Shown here: positions 32,659 through 45,990 of the stretch, piece by piece
Numbering within the stretch: the stretch's first letter is position 1
How the letters are laid out: every line of letters begins with the position of its first letter
From: Physcomitrium patens
Taxonomy: Eukaryota > Streptophyta > Bryopsida > Funariales > Funariaceae
DNA: 64,000 nt
Assembly: GCF_000002425.4 (NCBI RefSeq)
Contig: NC_037257.1
Coordinates: forward strand, 10,196,983 to 10,260,982
Reading direction: 5' to 3'
Position numbers and translations under genes: made by a program
The notes under the pieces: model-generated
The model's input: only the letters and a program-made list of their open reading frames with translations
Databases searched by the model: none
Told to the model about the DNA's origin: nothing

Positions 32659-33150
32659 TGTCACAAGTATATATATTTATTTAGAGAAGAAATATTAAAT
32701 AAAAGATAAATATAGATAGATTTGATATTATTTTATGATACATATTTGACTTTATATATGTTTGTAGTTGATTGATAGATTAAAAACTTACCAATAAATT
32801 AGCCATAAGTTCCACATGTTGGTAGCTTATAATACAAACTAACAATGTAGCGTACATATAAGAAACTTACCTTGCAAGTTAAGACATGTGTTAGAGTTCT
32901 AATAGAATGTCGTCACATAGCTCTTAATTAGATAATATATATAGAGATAAGAGTAAAGCCTTCTTTAATCTTGTTAATACCTTTGTAGTTTTAAGTCTTA
33001 TTTCAAGACTTCTTGATCTTCTTGTCTTCTTGTCTTTAGCAATAGCTATTCTAGTTTAATATTATATTATCCTTGAGTGATTTTTTAGACTTTTCAAGTA
33101 GCATAAGGATATATTGATCTTTTAATCCTTTGAAATTCATATCTTTGACA
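32659..33150 (+). repeat. Decayed B-type LTR (F2)
   Basis: Starts TGTCACAAG, has ATATATAGAGATAAGAGTAAAG and GCAATAGCTATTCTAG, and ends CTTTGACA. TTGACAAGAGT at 33153-33163 follows, the B-type primer site. The stretch 32315-32658 before it shows nothing I can identify. Confidence 0.78.
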
Positions 33151-33469
33151 GTTTGACAAGAGTGTTAACTCATTATTTTTATTATTTTTTTTAAAAAAGG
33201 TGGATTATTCTACTTCTATTGTTGTATTTTAAAGATTATAGATTATCTATCTTCAAACTAATATTTAGTTTTTTAATACTATTTTATTTTATTTTCTTTT
33301 TCTTTTTTATAAAAATAGATATTTATTCATCTTTATAGAAATTTTTATTTGATATTAGAGGTTACAGATTACCTTCTTTTAATTTGACATGTGGATTTAT
33401 TTGAATTGTTTATAGAAAAAAAACTATAGATGCTATTTTTAATAGAAGTAAAAATAAATTTGAAACTAT

Positions 33470-34376
33470 TGTAAATCTTTGAGAGCTTGTCAACACTTTT
33501 AGGATAGAAATTTCACGTGTTTCCAATGTGAATAATAGAAGTACTATTTCTATGCCTATGGAAGAAGTCAATAATAAAGTTCAAAGTTTATGCCAAGAAG
33601 TTATGCAATTATGAGAAGAAAATAGATCAAATTTATAATCAAATCTAAAAAGCATTTTTACTATAAGTATGAAGAATGTAATGATAAGTATGCCGATTTT
33701 TTTTTGATAGAACAAGTTTAAAGTTTTGAGGGTTTTTATAACAAGTAAAGTTCTATCTAAGATTATATCATTTCTAATATCCTTATAGATTTACTCAAGT
33801 TGGATTCATAGGTGTGCTTCTATTTGAGAGTACTCTTTGTTGGTTTGTACTTTTGATGGAAAATAATTCATAACTAATCTATAATTTGAATTTATTCCTA
33901 CAAGTATTTACAATCATATTTGGAGAATGTAATTAAAAAGAGTATCAAAGATAAAAATCATGTTTAGCTACCATATATACTATTAAATTCTAAAATCTTG
34001 CTTATGATGTAGATTGAAATGACAAAGCCCTTATCAATTAATTTTAATATGAATTAAAAGAAAAATTTAACGATTTATTATTAATAAAGCCAAAAAATGA
34101 CTAATTATAATAGTTTATTATTTAAGCTATTGCATGCAATAATCAACTTTTTGAAAGATGCCAAGAACAAAGATTTGCTTAAGGAGGTATAAGTCAAGTC
34201 ATAGTGATACATTCTAAGTTCTTAGAAGCTTATTCATTTAAATTATTTCCTATGCAAATTAACATGATATGTTTTAAACTTCTTATTGAGCAAGAAAAGA
34301 TTTAATGTTATTAAAAAAGTTTTTACCTATATTGCAGAGAATTCAAACATATTGCTCAATATTGTCCAAAGAAGTA
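33470..34376 (+). pseudogene. gag: Decayed gag after LTR F2
   Basis: Fragments such as SKNKFETIVNL (compare SESKLDAIMNALATL in A) and a knuckle remnant near 34335 (AQYCPKK). Many stops. Gag is followed directly by another LTR, so pol is missing here. Confidence 0.6.
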
Positions 34377-34378
34377 AT

Positions 34379-34755
34379 GTATTATGGACATACATATTTA
34401 TTCTAATATTTATCTATATGATTAAATAGAAGTAGGTAAATATAGATTTATTTTATAATATTTTCTAAAAAAGCTTCTTATTTTATGAAGTTTATGAAAA
34501 CATTGCTTTGACAAGCTATTTTATGTCAATACAAAACAAGCTAACTATTTGGTGCTTATATAAAAAACTTGACTTGTAAGTTAAGATATGTGTCTTACAA
34601 AGTCAATACGTTTTAGAGGTCTTATAGGACATTGCCACATAGCTTCTAGTTAAGAATATATATGGAGGTAAGAGTGAAGCCTTCTTTACTCTTAGTCTTT
34701 TTGATTGACACAAGAGTTTTTTTTTTTTTTTTTTTCAAGTTTTATGTCTTTGATA
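34379..34755 (+). repeat. Decayed, shortened B-type LTR (F3)
   Basis: Begins TATGGACATACATATTTATT, has the TATA area and AAGAGTGAAGCCTTC, and ends CTTTGATA. TTGACAAGAGT at 34758-34768 follows. It is shorter than the others and carries a T-rich run. Confidence 0.7.
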
Positions 34756-35009
34756 ATTTGACAAGAGTGCCAATTTATTGTTCTTATCTTGTTTTAGAAA
34801 TGAGTGAATTACTTCACTTCTATTGTTGTATTTTGGAAGTTACGGATTACCTACCTTAAAACAAACTATTTAATTTTCTAATATTAATTTTTTTCTTAAA
34901 AAGAGTAGATTATCCTTCTTTGTAGAAATTTTTATTTGACATTAAAGATTATAAATTATCTTCTTTTGATTTGACTTGTAGATTTATTAAGTTATTAAAA
35001 ATAGAATAA

Positions 35010-37800
35010 AAAATTATAGATGTTATACTTATCAAAAGTGAGAATAGATTAGCAACTATTATAAATCTTTACAAATTTTTCAATATTCTTAAGATAGAAA
35101 TTTTATGCATCACTAGTGTCAATTAAGGAAATATTAATCCTATGTCCATAGAAGAAGTTTAGAGTTTGTATAAAAAAAATGTGCACTTGAAGGAATAAAG
35201 TAGATTGACCTTGCAACCAAATCTAAGAAGTTTTGTTTGTATAAGTATAATGGCAATAAAGATTAGTATGCCCAAGAAGTTTGATGGAATAAGATCAAAA
35301 TTTTGAAGATTTTTGCAAGAAGTCAAGCTCTATTTAAGGTTGCATTCCTTCAAATATTTTCATGGATTTACTTAAGTTGGGTTCATACATGCACTTCTAT
35401 CTAGAAGTACTTTCTCTTTATAATTTGAATTCATTCCTAGAAATATTTATGGTCACATGTAGAGAAAGTGATCAAAAAAGTATAGCAGAGACCAAATTCT
35501 TATCTTTACAACAAAAATCACAATTAGCCACTATGTATGATGTTTAATTTTAAAACCTTGCTTGCCACATGGGCTGGAATGACAAAGTCCTTATCAATCA
35601 ATTTTGATATAAATAAAAGGATAATATTAAAGATTTATTATTTTTAATATTGATAGCAAAATCTTTGAAACAATTTATTGCTCAAGTTATTGCATGCAAT
35701 AATTGATTATTTAAAAGGTGCAATGAAGAAAAATTTGGCTAAAGAGGAATAAGTCAAGTAATGACAATAGTTCTTAAGTTTTAAAAACTTATTTATTAAG
35801 GTCAAAATATAGATATGGTACATTTTAAATCTCTTAATAAATAAAAAAGAATCATCATTGTTAAGAAGGATTGTGCCTAAATTAAAGAGAATCTAAGCAC
35901 ATTGCTCAATATTATCTAAAGAAGAAACATAATTCCAAAATGAGCAATATGGTTGCCAAAGAAGACAATGTATCAAAAAACAAGTTTTTTCAATTATAAT
36001 AGAAACTATACTGTTGAAATCTTATGCAACTCCTAGTAAGGATTTTATTCTCTCCTCAGATCTTTCACCTTGTTTTACAATAGAAGTTTATTTAGGTTTA
36101 AAAAATCACAAAGTCTTAGCCTTGTTAGATTTAAGAGGCTTAATCTATTTTATAGACCAAATCTTTGTCAAAAAATAAGATATATCTTTAGTTAAAAAAA
36201 TCAAATATATACATGTAGAAATAATAGATAGTTGTTCATTGTCTTTTGGAGATGTTATACATGAAACTATTTCTATAGAAGTAGCAACTAGTGGTTGTAA
36301 TAGTTTAATAATATGTAATATGATTAAATCTCCTTTTAACTCAATTATTTTAGAATTATCATGGCTAAAAACATATAATCCTTAGATGGACTGAATTTCT
36401 TGCAGTCTTGATTTTTTTCATAGTTTAGTCTAAGATTCTACTAAGTAAGTAAAAATCTATAAGATTGATATATTAAAATCGTAATTAGTAGGTATAAGAA
36501 ATTTCATGCATGTTATAAAAGAAAGGTCAATTTTTGTTATATATGCCATATCTATTGTTGATGAAAAAAAGATTTCAAGTGGCATTTTAAGCCAATACGA
36601 AGATTATCAAGATGTCTTTGAAAAAAAATGTAGATATTATTTTAGAGCAACGTCCTTATGCTTGTTCCATCAATCCTTATGAAGGAGATTAACTACCATT
36701 TAAACCAATTTATAGCCTATTACAAAATGATTTGGCTGCTCTCAAAGAATATATTGATAAGAATTTGGCTAAGAACTTCATATGCCATTCCAAATCTCAA
36801 GTAGAGGATTTTATCTTATTTGTGAAGAAAAAAGATGGATCTTTGCAAATATATGTAAACTATCAAAGACTCAACAAGATCACCATTAAGAATAAATATC
36901 ATCTATTTTTAATTTCAAGACTTTTTAATCAATTGAATCAAGTAAAGATCTATATAAAAATAAGTCTATGAAGAGTATACAATTTGATATGCATTAAAGA
37001 AGGAAACAAATAAAAAATTATATTTTAAAACAGGTATGGATATTTTGAATATAATGTCATGTCTTTTTGACTCTTGAATGCATCATATACTTTTAAATAT
37101 CTAATGAATAATATCTTTTGCTAGTTTCTAGATAATCTTGTCATCTATTATTTAGACAACATCTTGATCTATTCTAAAAATATAAAAAAATATGAAGTTT
37201 ATTTTCTTTAGGTGTTACAAAAATAAGAGATATAAGATTATACACCAAGATAAAAAAGTGTGTATTTTATTCTACTCAAGTTAACTTTCTAAGATACATC
37301 ATTTCAAACAATGGTCTCATGATAGACCTAAAGAAGGTCTAAACTATTATAGATTGAAAGATCTCAAATACAGTTAAAGATACACAATATTTTTTAAGAT
37401 TTGCTAATTATTATTGGATCTTCATGAAGAATTTTTTTCAAGTTGTCGCTCCTCTTGCATGCTTGACATATAAAGACATACTTTAGTAGATCAAAGAAGC
37501 TAAAGTAACTTTTGAAGCCTTAAAAACAACATTTATTTTTGCACCAATTTTTTATTGCATCAACTTTTTGAAGATATTATTCATAGAAATAAATGCATCA
37601 AACTTTGCTATGGATGTTGTTTTATTATAAATAGGAGTAGATGACAAATTCTACTAAGAAGTTTTTTTTCTAAGAAATTTTTAAAAGTTCAATTTAATTT
37701 TGAAAAATATGAATAAGAGCTTCTTGCAATTGTAGATTCATTTCAAGAATGATGTCATTATCTAGAAGGTGCTTTTAATCTAGTCACCATTTTTATATTA
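35010..37800 (+). pseudogene. Decayed gag-pol after LTR F3
   Basis: Gag remnant to about 36000, protease near 36110 (ALLDLRGLIYFID), RT from 36700 (KKKDGSLQIYVNYQ; catalytic box YYLDNILIYS), and RNase H to 37800 (FIEINASNFAMDV). Many stops and frame changes. It ends where an LTR fragment of another family begins. Confidence 0.75.
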
Positions 37801-37805
37801 CATAA

Positions 37806-37934
37806 AACCTTACTTGAGAATATATCAAGTACCTAGTTCTGGAAGGTAGAAGAAAAATTACAACAAGAAGATTTTAATTCTAATAGAATCTTAAATAACT
37901 CCAATTAAATCTCAACAATACTAATCAAGCTTTA
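37806..37934 (-). repeat. Fragment of a C/E-family LTR end
   Basis: ACCTAGTTCTGGAAGGTAGA and the following bases match 53127-53200 and the start of the C and E LTRs. It truncates the RNase H of F and abuts the left LTR of H. Confidence 0.5.
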
Positions 37935-38430
37935 ATTATAACAGAGTATAGATAAGATAATTAGAACCATGGAAGTTTTTAGAATTGAGATTAAATAAGT
38001 GAACTAAATAAAATCCAGTATAGAATATTCTAAAAAAGATTTAAGATAGTTATTTATATGGAGTCCATCATAGAATCCTCTAAAAGAGAAATTTTAGGCA
38101 CTTATTTTGGTAGAATCTACTACCTAAGAACATTCTAGAAAGTCTAAGATAGTAAGACAAGGTATAAATAAGACTAGCTAGGATATTTTAGGACATCTGG
38201 TCAAGTATGGCTTTTGATTCTTTCACTTAGTAAAGTTTGGTTCTGCATCTTTTTGTTCAAATCTATTCTATTATGTTTCTAATTGCTCAATTTTATCTTT
38301 CATGTTTAATTTTGTTTAGTTTTATTTACTTTTTTTCTCGTCTATTTTATCCTATTTTTTGAAGAGGCCTTATGTTGTTGTGGATTGGAAGGATCTTGAA
38401 TTTTTGAGATAGTCTAGTCATGTTTTATTA
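37935..38430 (+). repeat. Left LTR of element H
   Basis: Begins near AACAGAGTATAGATAAG. The end is not sharp, but TTAGTATCAGAGTAA near 38438 looks like a decayed initiator-Met tRNA primer site, so the LTR ends just before it. One heat-shock-like word (GAACATTCTAGAA) lies near 38135. Confidence 0.55.
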
Positions 38431-38559
38431 GTATCAGAGTAAATTTTAGACTATTTACTTTTGGTAGCATGCCAATAGTTACCATTTAGTCTAAGGTCAG
38501 TTCATGTGATTACATTGGGTATTCTGTTGAAGCTTTCACAAACTACTCTTAAAAAATCA

Positions 38560-38969
38560 ATCAAGAAGTGAGAAGACATTACAATAGATGTGGCAATCAT
38601 TTGGTGGCGACATCAAGTTCAAAGTTATGGAGCTTAAGGTGGATTTTGTGACTAGGAGGAGTTTAAGACCAAGTTTAGGAATCAATTTTGGCCAATCAAT
38701 ACGGAGAAGATAGCACGCAATGACTTAACAAATCTTACACAAGATAGATTGGTATAAGATAATGTTTATCAATTCAAGTCCTTATGTCTCCAAATTGGTG
38801 ATGTTTCAAAGGCAAAGATGATGGATCAATTCCTACAAGGCTTGAAACCTAAAATCTAGTGAATTAAGGAATCTATAAACATTCAAAGAGGCAATTTGGA
38901 TTGCAAAGAAGGTCAATGCTAGAGATTTCAAAAATTGTAGAGTACAATGTTGCATTACGTATAGCCCAA
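38560..38969 (+). pseudogene. gag: Gag of element H, first part
   Basis: Decayed gag: NQFWPINTEKIARNDL, then VYQFKSLCLQIGDVSKAKMM and DQFLQGLKPKI. It is cut by element E at 38970. The zinc-knuckle part continues at 46972. Confidence 0.65.
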
Positions 38970-39949
38970 TGTTGTATTACGTATTGTTCAGCTTAAGAAT
39001 GTACCTGGCACCTAGTTGTACAAGGTGAGATTGTGTTTCACAAGTAGCCAAAAAATCCTATTAGATTTTATCCTTATGAGAAGAATACAATCTGAATTTC
39101 AATTCAAAAGTGCTTAAAAAACTCTTCTTAGTAGTCTTAACCATATATAAATCCCAATTACCTTGTTACTTTCATATTTAAGCAAATTAGATTTTTTTTG
39201 TAAGCCCCAATTCTAATCAGTGAGCTTTAACAAGCTGTAACATCTAATTTGATTATCCACTTAATATAGAATTTTGCATGCAATTGTCAATATAAGTCTT
39301 CTATATGCTGAAGAATTTTTAACCCAATCCAACTTATAGATTGTGAGAAAACCTCCAAAAATTACACTAATGTCACTCGGCCGCCAACTTGAAAAGTGAA
39401 GCAGAAATTCCAACAATGATTTCTCCCTTTCCAACCATTAACTTTGTCTTAAAATTGGTGTGTAGCTTGGTCTTCAAGTCGTCTCTAGAAAGAAATTCAA
39501 GCTAGCTTTCAAACCTTAACCTCCGATCTTTAAATGATTCCTTATTTTGCCCTAGGCCATTGTTTTAGTGGCCAAAGGTCTGATTTCGACCTTGTCTCAC
39601 AAATGGTCGACCCTCGAGTATCAATCTAACCTATCCTAAGGTGTTTTTAGCCCAATTCTACTCTCAACTTAATCCTAGTAATAACTATATTAATTATTTA
39701 TCTCTTTTAACTTGATTTTATTAATTTATGGTCTTTTTAAGGTAGTAGAAGAGTCTCTACAACCTAGAAGGTAAAATTAATAATTAACCTTCAATCTACT
39801 AACTATTAAGATAAGAAAATAATCTAAGAGATTTTTATAAAAGCCATGCTTAGATACCTCAAATTATAATTGAACTAAGATAATTAGATATTAATTAGAA
39901 ATTCAACTTTTATTACAATTTTACTATATAGTCATATTATATTATGACA
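38970..39949 (-). repeat. 3' LTR of element E
   Basis: Pairs with 45991-46971; the two share most words, for example TTGGTCTTCAAGTCGTCTCT and GGTCTGATTTCGACC. Confidence 0.85.
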
Positions 39950-40014
39950 TCCACTTCTTCTTAACTTGCGCATCCTTCGGCATGCACCAAATGAACCATA
40001 TATCATAATTGGTA

Positions 40015-43000
40015 TCATGCCATCTCTTCATTTTCTTCATCAAATCCTTCATTTTTATTTTCACCATCCTCTTCAAAACAATTATCTTCTTCAAAAATAT
40101 CGATATCTTCAGCCAGATCATCCATATTGATTTTTCTATCTCGTCTTTTAAAAATCTTTACTTGCTTCCCAGCAATAGGTATTTTTAACCTCGTACCATG
40201 TAACTCCCTTAATGAATATGTGATATTACCATGAACTGTTACTACCACATATAGTCTAAACCAATGTTTTGAAAACTTCCACAAAGTACTATGTTGGTTA
40301 TCTAGATTGCTATCATAAACAAGTATCCAATCATCTTCTTCAATTGCTCTAGGTCTCAATCGATGTTGCTTATCAAATCGAGTCTTATTTCCTAATCTTA
40401 CCTTTTGTAACCTTTTTAATGCTAGTTCTACATCTTTCGATCTTTGTTCAAGTTGTCGGATTCTAATGGCTTACAATTCTTCTCTTATCAACCCATCTTC
40501 CTATAGTAGCATACTCTAAGTTGGCACATTTTCTTCAATTGGCATAATTGGTTTTTGACCTATCATAAGTTCCACTAGCATATATCCTGTCACTGAACTA
40601 TGTGTTATTCGATCAGTCCATAATGCATAAGGTAGAAGTCGAGGCCATTCTCTCACTCTTCCATTGCAAGCTTTAAGTAAGGCTTATACAATTGGTGGAT
40701 GCCCACGTTCAGTCTTTACATTCCTCTTTGGATTATAAGTAGTAGTCAATGATAATTTGATTCCACATCTCTTAAAAAAATCACGAGCTTCATGTACATC
40801 TAATTCTCCTCAATCTACAGTGATCTTTCTTACACATCCATAGTGACAAATAACTTCCTTAAGTAAAAACCTACAAATTTCCTTTGTGGACTTTGTTCTT
40901 AGTGCCTTGCCTCCTACTTGGTTTGATAAAACTTCATGATCCAAAACTAAATATCTCATTTGCCATAGTCCCATCAACATAATAACCAAATCCTCAACCC
41001 ATTTAAAATGAATAGCCAAAAGATATGTCAGATGCAATCCATCTCAATGTTGTATATTTGAATACATCTGACAAGTTATACAAGATTCTACAAACAAAGT
41101 TACATCTTGATACATATTCTTCCACCAATATCGTTCTTTCATTTTAGCAAAAGTAGCCCAAATTCCTCTATGTCCCACCCATAGACTCTCATGAAACTCT
41201 TTGAGTAGTCTTTGTTGATCTTCTTTGATACCTACTACTCGTCTTAACATTTCAATTCTTTTCTTTGGTCTCTTTCATAAAAACCCTTCTTGAAGTAAAA
41301 ATCCATAAGCCTTCTTTTTTATTTGATTAATTTTTTTTTATTGACCAATTTTCTTATTCAGTCAAGGTATTCAAATAAAGACCAATTTCTAGTAATCCTC
41401 CTTCATAAAGCTCTTCAAAAAATATGTCTTTCTTATTAAGATTTGATACTGAATAGAATTTTGTTCCAACATCATCAATATCTTCAATCATCTTGTCTTC
41501 TCTTTCATATACTGCTTGAGATAACATATCTGCTACCGGATTGTCTTTTTCCACAACATGCCTAAATTTTGGATTTAGTGATTTGATATAAGCAATCCAT
41601 CTCAAAATCGCAATATCTAGTATTGTACAATTGGTAATCATTCCAAGTAAAGGCAAACAATCTGTTTCAATTACCACCATAGTTCCAATCAAATAATCCT
41701 TTTCAGCTTTCATAGCTGAAACAACTCTCCCTAGTTCTCTTTTCACATGTGAATATGCATGCTAGCGAATACTTAAAACTTCAGCTCCAAATCGCACTGC
41801 AAATTTGTATCCATTTAAGTCATCTTAACCTACAGCCCATCCAATGGCAATCACACTAGAATCCACAATGAGAATCATTGGTCTATTGTACTTATAATCA
41901 ACCTTCCTCAACACTGTAGGTGATATCAATAATTTCTTCAATCTTTGCACTGCTTTAACATGCTTTTCTTTCCATTTAAATCGATAGTCCTTGCATAACA
42001 ATTCATACAATAGATGCACTATATGACCATAATGAAGAATCCAAATACAATAAAATATACATGGACCTAAAAACCTACGAACCTCTATTAAAGAACTACA
42101 ATCCTCTTTCATTCTCTCAATCATATTAACTTTAGTCGGATCTCATTTTCTTCCATAAAATCCACATAAATGTCCAACAATCACAACTTCTTGTACTCCA
42201 AATATAGAATTTTTATCTAATAATGTAAGATGAACTTCTCCAAGCCGAGTCAATATTTTTTTACAATCTTGTATATTATCAATAACATACTTGCAACACT
42301 TCCTCTTATCTAAAGTTTTATCCTTGTCTTCTTCTTTCCACCTTTTATAGGAACATCATCTGTAAAAGGCATAGTCTTCTTAGGAATAAAATCTCTTAAT
42401 ATCTTATTCATCCCGTTCATCATATGTGCAAGTGAGTTGGTTGTGCCTTGAAGAAGAGTACACATTCTAACTAATCCAAGTAGTGTTCTCATTGTTGTCA
42501 TATCTCTATTTCTTTCTGTAAGTTGAAATTTGTCATAGCCAAATACAAATTACTCATTGAATAGATTGCTCTTCCTGCAAATGCCTCAATAAATTCATCT
42601 ACTATAGGCCCAATTCCTACATTCTTGATAGTTACTGCATTCATTGGTTGCATATCTTGAATAAAATGTAATGACCCATTTTTCTTAGGTACTACAAACC
42701 ATCGACTAGAATATGGTGCAAAAAAGAGCTCCAAAATCTTCATCTTTATCTTTTCTTTTAATAATTCTACCAAGCTTGGTAAATAAACCTTGGTACTGGA
42801 ATTGGCCTTAGATTTTAAGGTACATGTGGTACACTGAAAATAACCATAGGTGTTACAATATTTGAATCCACACACCCAATTTCATAAGATTCAAAGGCAA
42901 ATGATCTACCTTGTTTTGCCAACATCTCTTTGAAGCATGTAATTTCCTCTAGTAATAAAGAACCATCAAAATCAATCTTCAATTCTTCAAAAGTCTCTTT

Positions 43001-45890
43001 AGTAAACTTGTGACCAATATTCTTTGGATCTCTCAAGCTCCTTTCTCTTGATGCTTCTTTTATTTGTTCTTTAGAATCTTCTTGCAAAGGTCCAGTAATC
43101 GGTTTATTTTTCTTATCTACTATCTTATATTTTGTCTCAACTATAACCTTCGGTACTTGAAAAGATTCAATCATATCATAAACTTCTCTTGAATGAATTG
43201 GTATAACTTTATCATCATTATCTAATCCAATACATGTAATCAATTCCAAAGGATCTTTCAATCTATTTTCTTCATAAATATGAGTAATTTTTTCATTATC
43301 TTCTAATATCCCTAACCTATATAATTCTTTTTCAATAGTACTTATTTCCTTCCTTTCTTTTCTTCTAAAATCATCAATCTTCTTATATACAATGCTTCCA
43401 TTTTTAAAAATGCTAATAAATCCTCCATTAAAGGTACCTACATCTTGCGAGAGTATCTCTTTTTTTGTACCTCTATAATCTCGCTTTATAGTGGTACTCC
43501 AAAAAATCCTTGAATTCTTCAACAACCCTTGGCAATGGATTTTTTCTCAATTTGTCTCGATTCCGCTCATGATTTGGAGGCACAATCAAAAAATTTACTG
43601 CCCTCCTTCCATCTTCATTACAAATTCATGTATAAATTGAACCATCATCAAGTATCTTTTTTTCTATCCGAGTTAGAATAATATATGGTTGTCCCAAAAT
43701 AAGACGATAAGATGTTGCAACTTGAACAAAAAAAATTCTGCTCCATTGCAACATTATCAATTTAAATTTTTACATCTGGACAAACATCATATAACTCCCT
43801 TTATGTATTATTAGCTACTCGTATTATTCATTCATGCTCCATATCAATTGGCCACCTTTGCTTCATATAAAGATCCTTCGACATAAGGTTTATCTCTTAA
43901 CCATAGTCAATCAAAGCAACAACCGGCTTGTCCATATTTCTAATCTTCACTAATGCCTCTGTAGTTGCTCTAGCCCAATGCTTCTGAGTATAATGACTTA
44001 AAATCTCTCTATCTTTATTATTTTGATCATCAAAACATATCCTTTGATTAAAACTCCTCACTTCATTTGCTAATTATTTGTAACAATTATCAAATACTTC
44101 TTTTTCACCTTCATATATGTGTGCATCAATAGCATGATTCAATCTAGCTTCTCCCATTAATTGCTTCTTTCGTTTAACACTGTCAATAATGACATCATGG
44201 AATTCTTTCTTGACAATTCCTAAAATTTCTTTCCATGGAACCTCAACTTTAGCATTGAGCACACATTCTTCAAGCACTCCCTTTAAATCTGTTGCCGCTT
44301 CAATATCAGAAAGTAGTTTATAAGTTGTCAATTTAACTTTATCTTTCATCTCCTTTGCTTTTTCTTCCAATATTGTTGAAGTATCCTTTGTGGGCAATTC
44401 TTGTGAAGCCGCTGCACGAGTCTTATCTCTTCAAATTTGCCTCTCAGAAGATTTTTCTTTTCTTGAATTATCAAAATTTCTTCTCTTCTTTTCTTCCATT
44501 AAAGCTTCATGTTGGCTTTTAGCAATATATGTATGTACTAATAAAGCTTCTATATGATCTTTTTAATTCATAGTACCACAAATTGTTGCAGCAGTTCTCA
44601 ATAAAGCTTTTCATGGCATCTTTTCTTTTTGTATTGTAAAAATAGCAGAAGACCAAAGTCCACTTGGTTGAAAATTTCCAACAAATTTTTTTCTGCTATC
44701 ATTATCCACTCTAGTTCCATAACTTGCAGCTTCTATTGCCACAATTCCATGTGTTGCCAAATAATCTTTAACCAATGCTTTCATGCCTCCTTTACCAAAG
44801 TTGGTTTGGAAAAGATCACCAGTATCTTTTAATATAACCTTCCCATCTTTCCAATAAACAATGCTTTATTATACCATCTCATCAAATTCACCACAATCTT
44901 TTTGAAAATGAGAATCATCATCACATCAAATACATCTTTGTACATACCCTTTTTTAAAAGTAGCCTTTGAACTTATTCTAGAAGTCTTTTTTTCAAGCCT
45001 TGCAAGTTTGATTTAAAGATCTCGCATCCCTCGAACAATCTCTTGAAGTTCCATATCTTCTTTTTTTGGTGTAGTCAATGGAGGTTGGACAATAGGTACA
45101 ATCAATCTTGTAGTAGGCATTGAGGTCTTTGGTACTTGTATCACTCTTCGAGTATCAAACCTATTCTTTCTTATTTCTTTTTTTGCAAATAATCCAATAG
45201 CATCTTCAACAACTCTATATTTTGTTGTCAATCCTTCCTCTTCTTCCTTATCTTCAAGAAGAATCTCTAACTTCTCTTATAATTCTTTATTAACAGCTTG
45301 AAGAAACAATTCAACCTTGTTTGGTTCCAATGTTAATTTTTCCATTTTTGATAATCAAAAAAATTGCCTTTCAAATTCTCTTAATAATTCTATAGCATAT
45401 AAATTTTTATTAGGTCGCTTAATCTATCCTAAGAATGATTTCTTGGTAACTCGATCAATATCCTCCAAAAAATACTCATCCTTCAATGCATGTAAAAATA
45501 CCTTCCATGAACTTTCAAATTATCCCATAATAGATCTTATATGCTCTCTTATCTTTGGTATCATAGCAAGCTTAAATAATTGAATAATCTCCTTCTCAGA
45601 AATGTGATTCAATTCCATTTCTTGCACATAACATCTTAAATATTTGAAAATATCCCTCCCATAAAATTGATCAACCTTATTAACCACAACTTGCAATGTT
45701 TTGGTTGCCAAAGCCTCTTTGCGATCATTGCCCTGTTGCTGTTGCATAAATAATGTAAATACTTGAAATTTTTTTGCAGTATTTGGATCAAAATACATAT
45801 CTTGTTCACCAGTAGAAATCCCACTTGAAGTTGCATTTCAAGGTCTACTTGAAGCTCCATCCAAAGCTCCATCAAAAAGTCTAAATTCAA
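40015..45890 (-). pseudogene. Gag-pol of element E
   Basis: Order on the minus strand from 45890: gag (MQQQQGNDRKEALATK), linker, protease (a decayed DYG triad, EINLMSKDLYMKQ), RT (SRWFVVPKKNGSLHFIQDMQ; MPFTDDVPIKG replaces the LDD box), RNase H (ILIVDSSVIAIGWAV, VIETDCLPLLG) and integrase to 40015. It has many stops. Protease-to-RT again needs a -1 frame change, here at T-TTT-TTG (43506 down to 43500). Confidence 0.85.
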
Positions 45891-45990
45891 CCTTCTTGCC
45901 TTCTTGCCTTCTTACACCATTAATTCCAAATAACCACAAATACAATCCAATACCTTCTACCCTAAACTTTCATGTCGGATTCACCACTTA

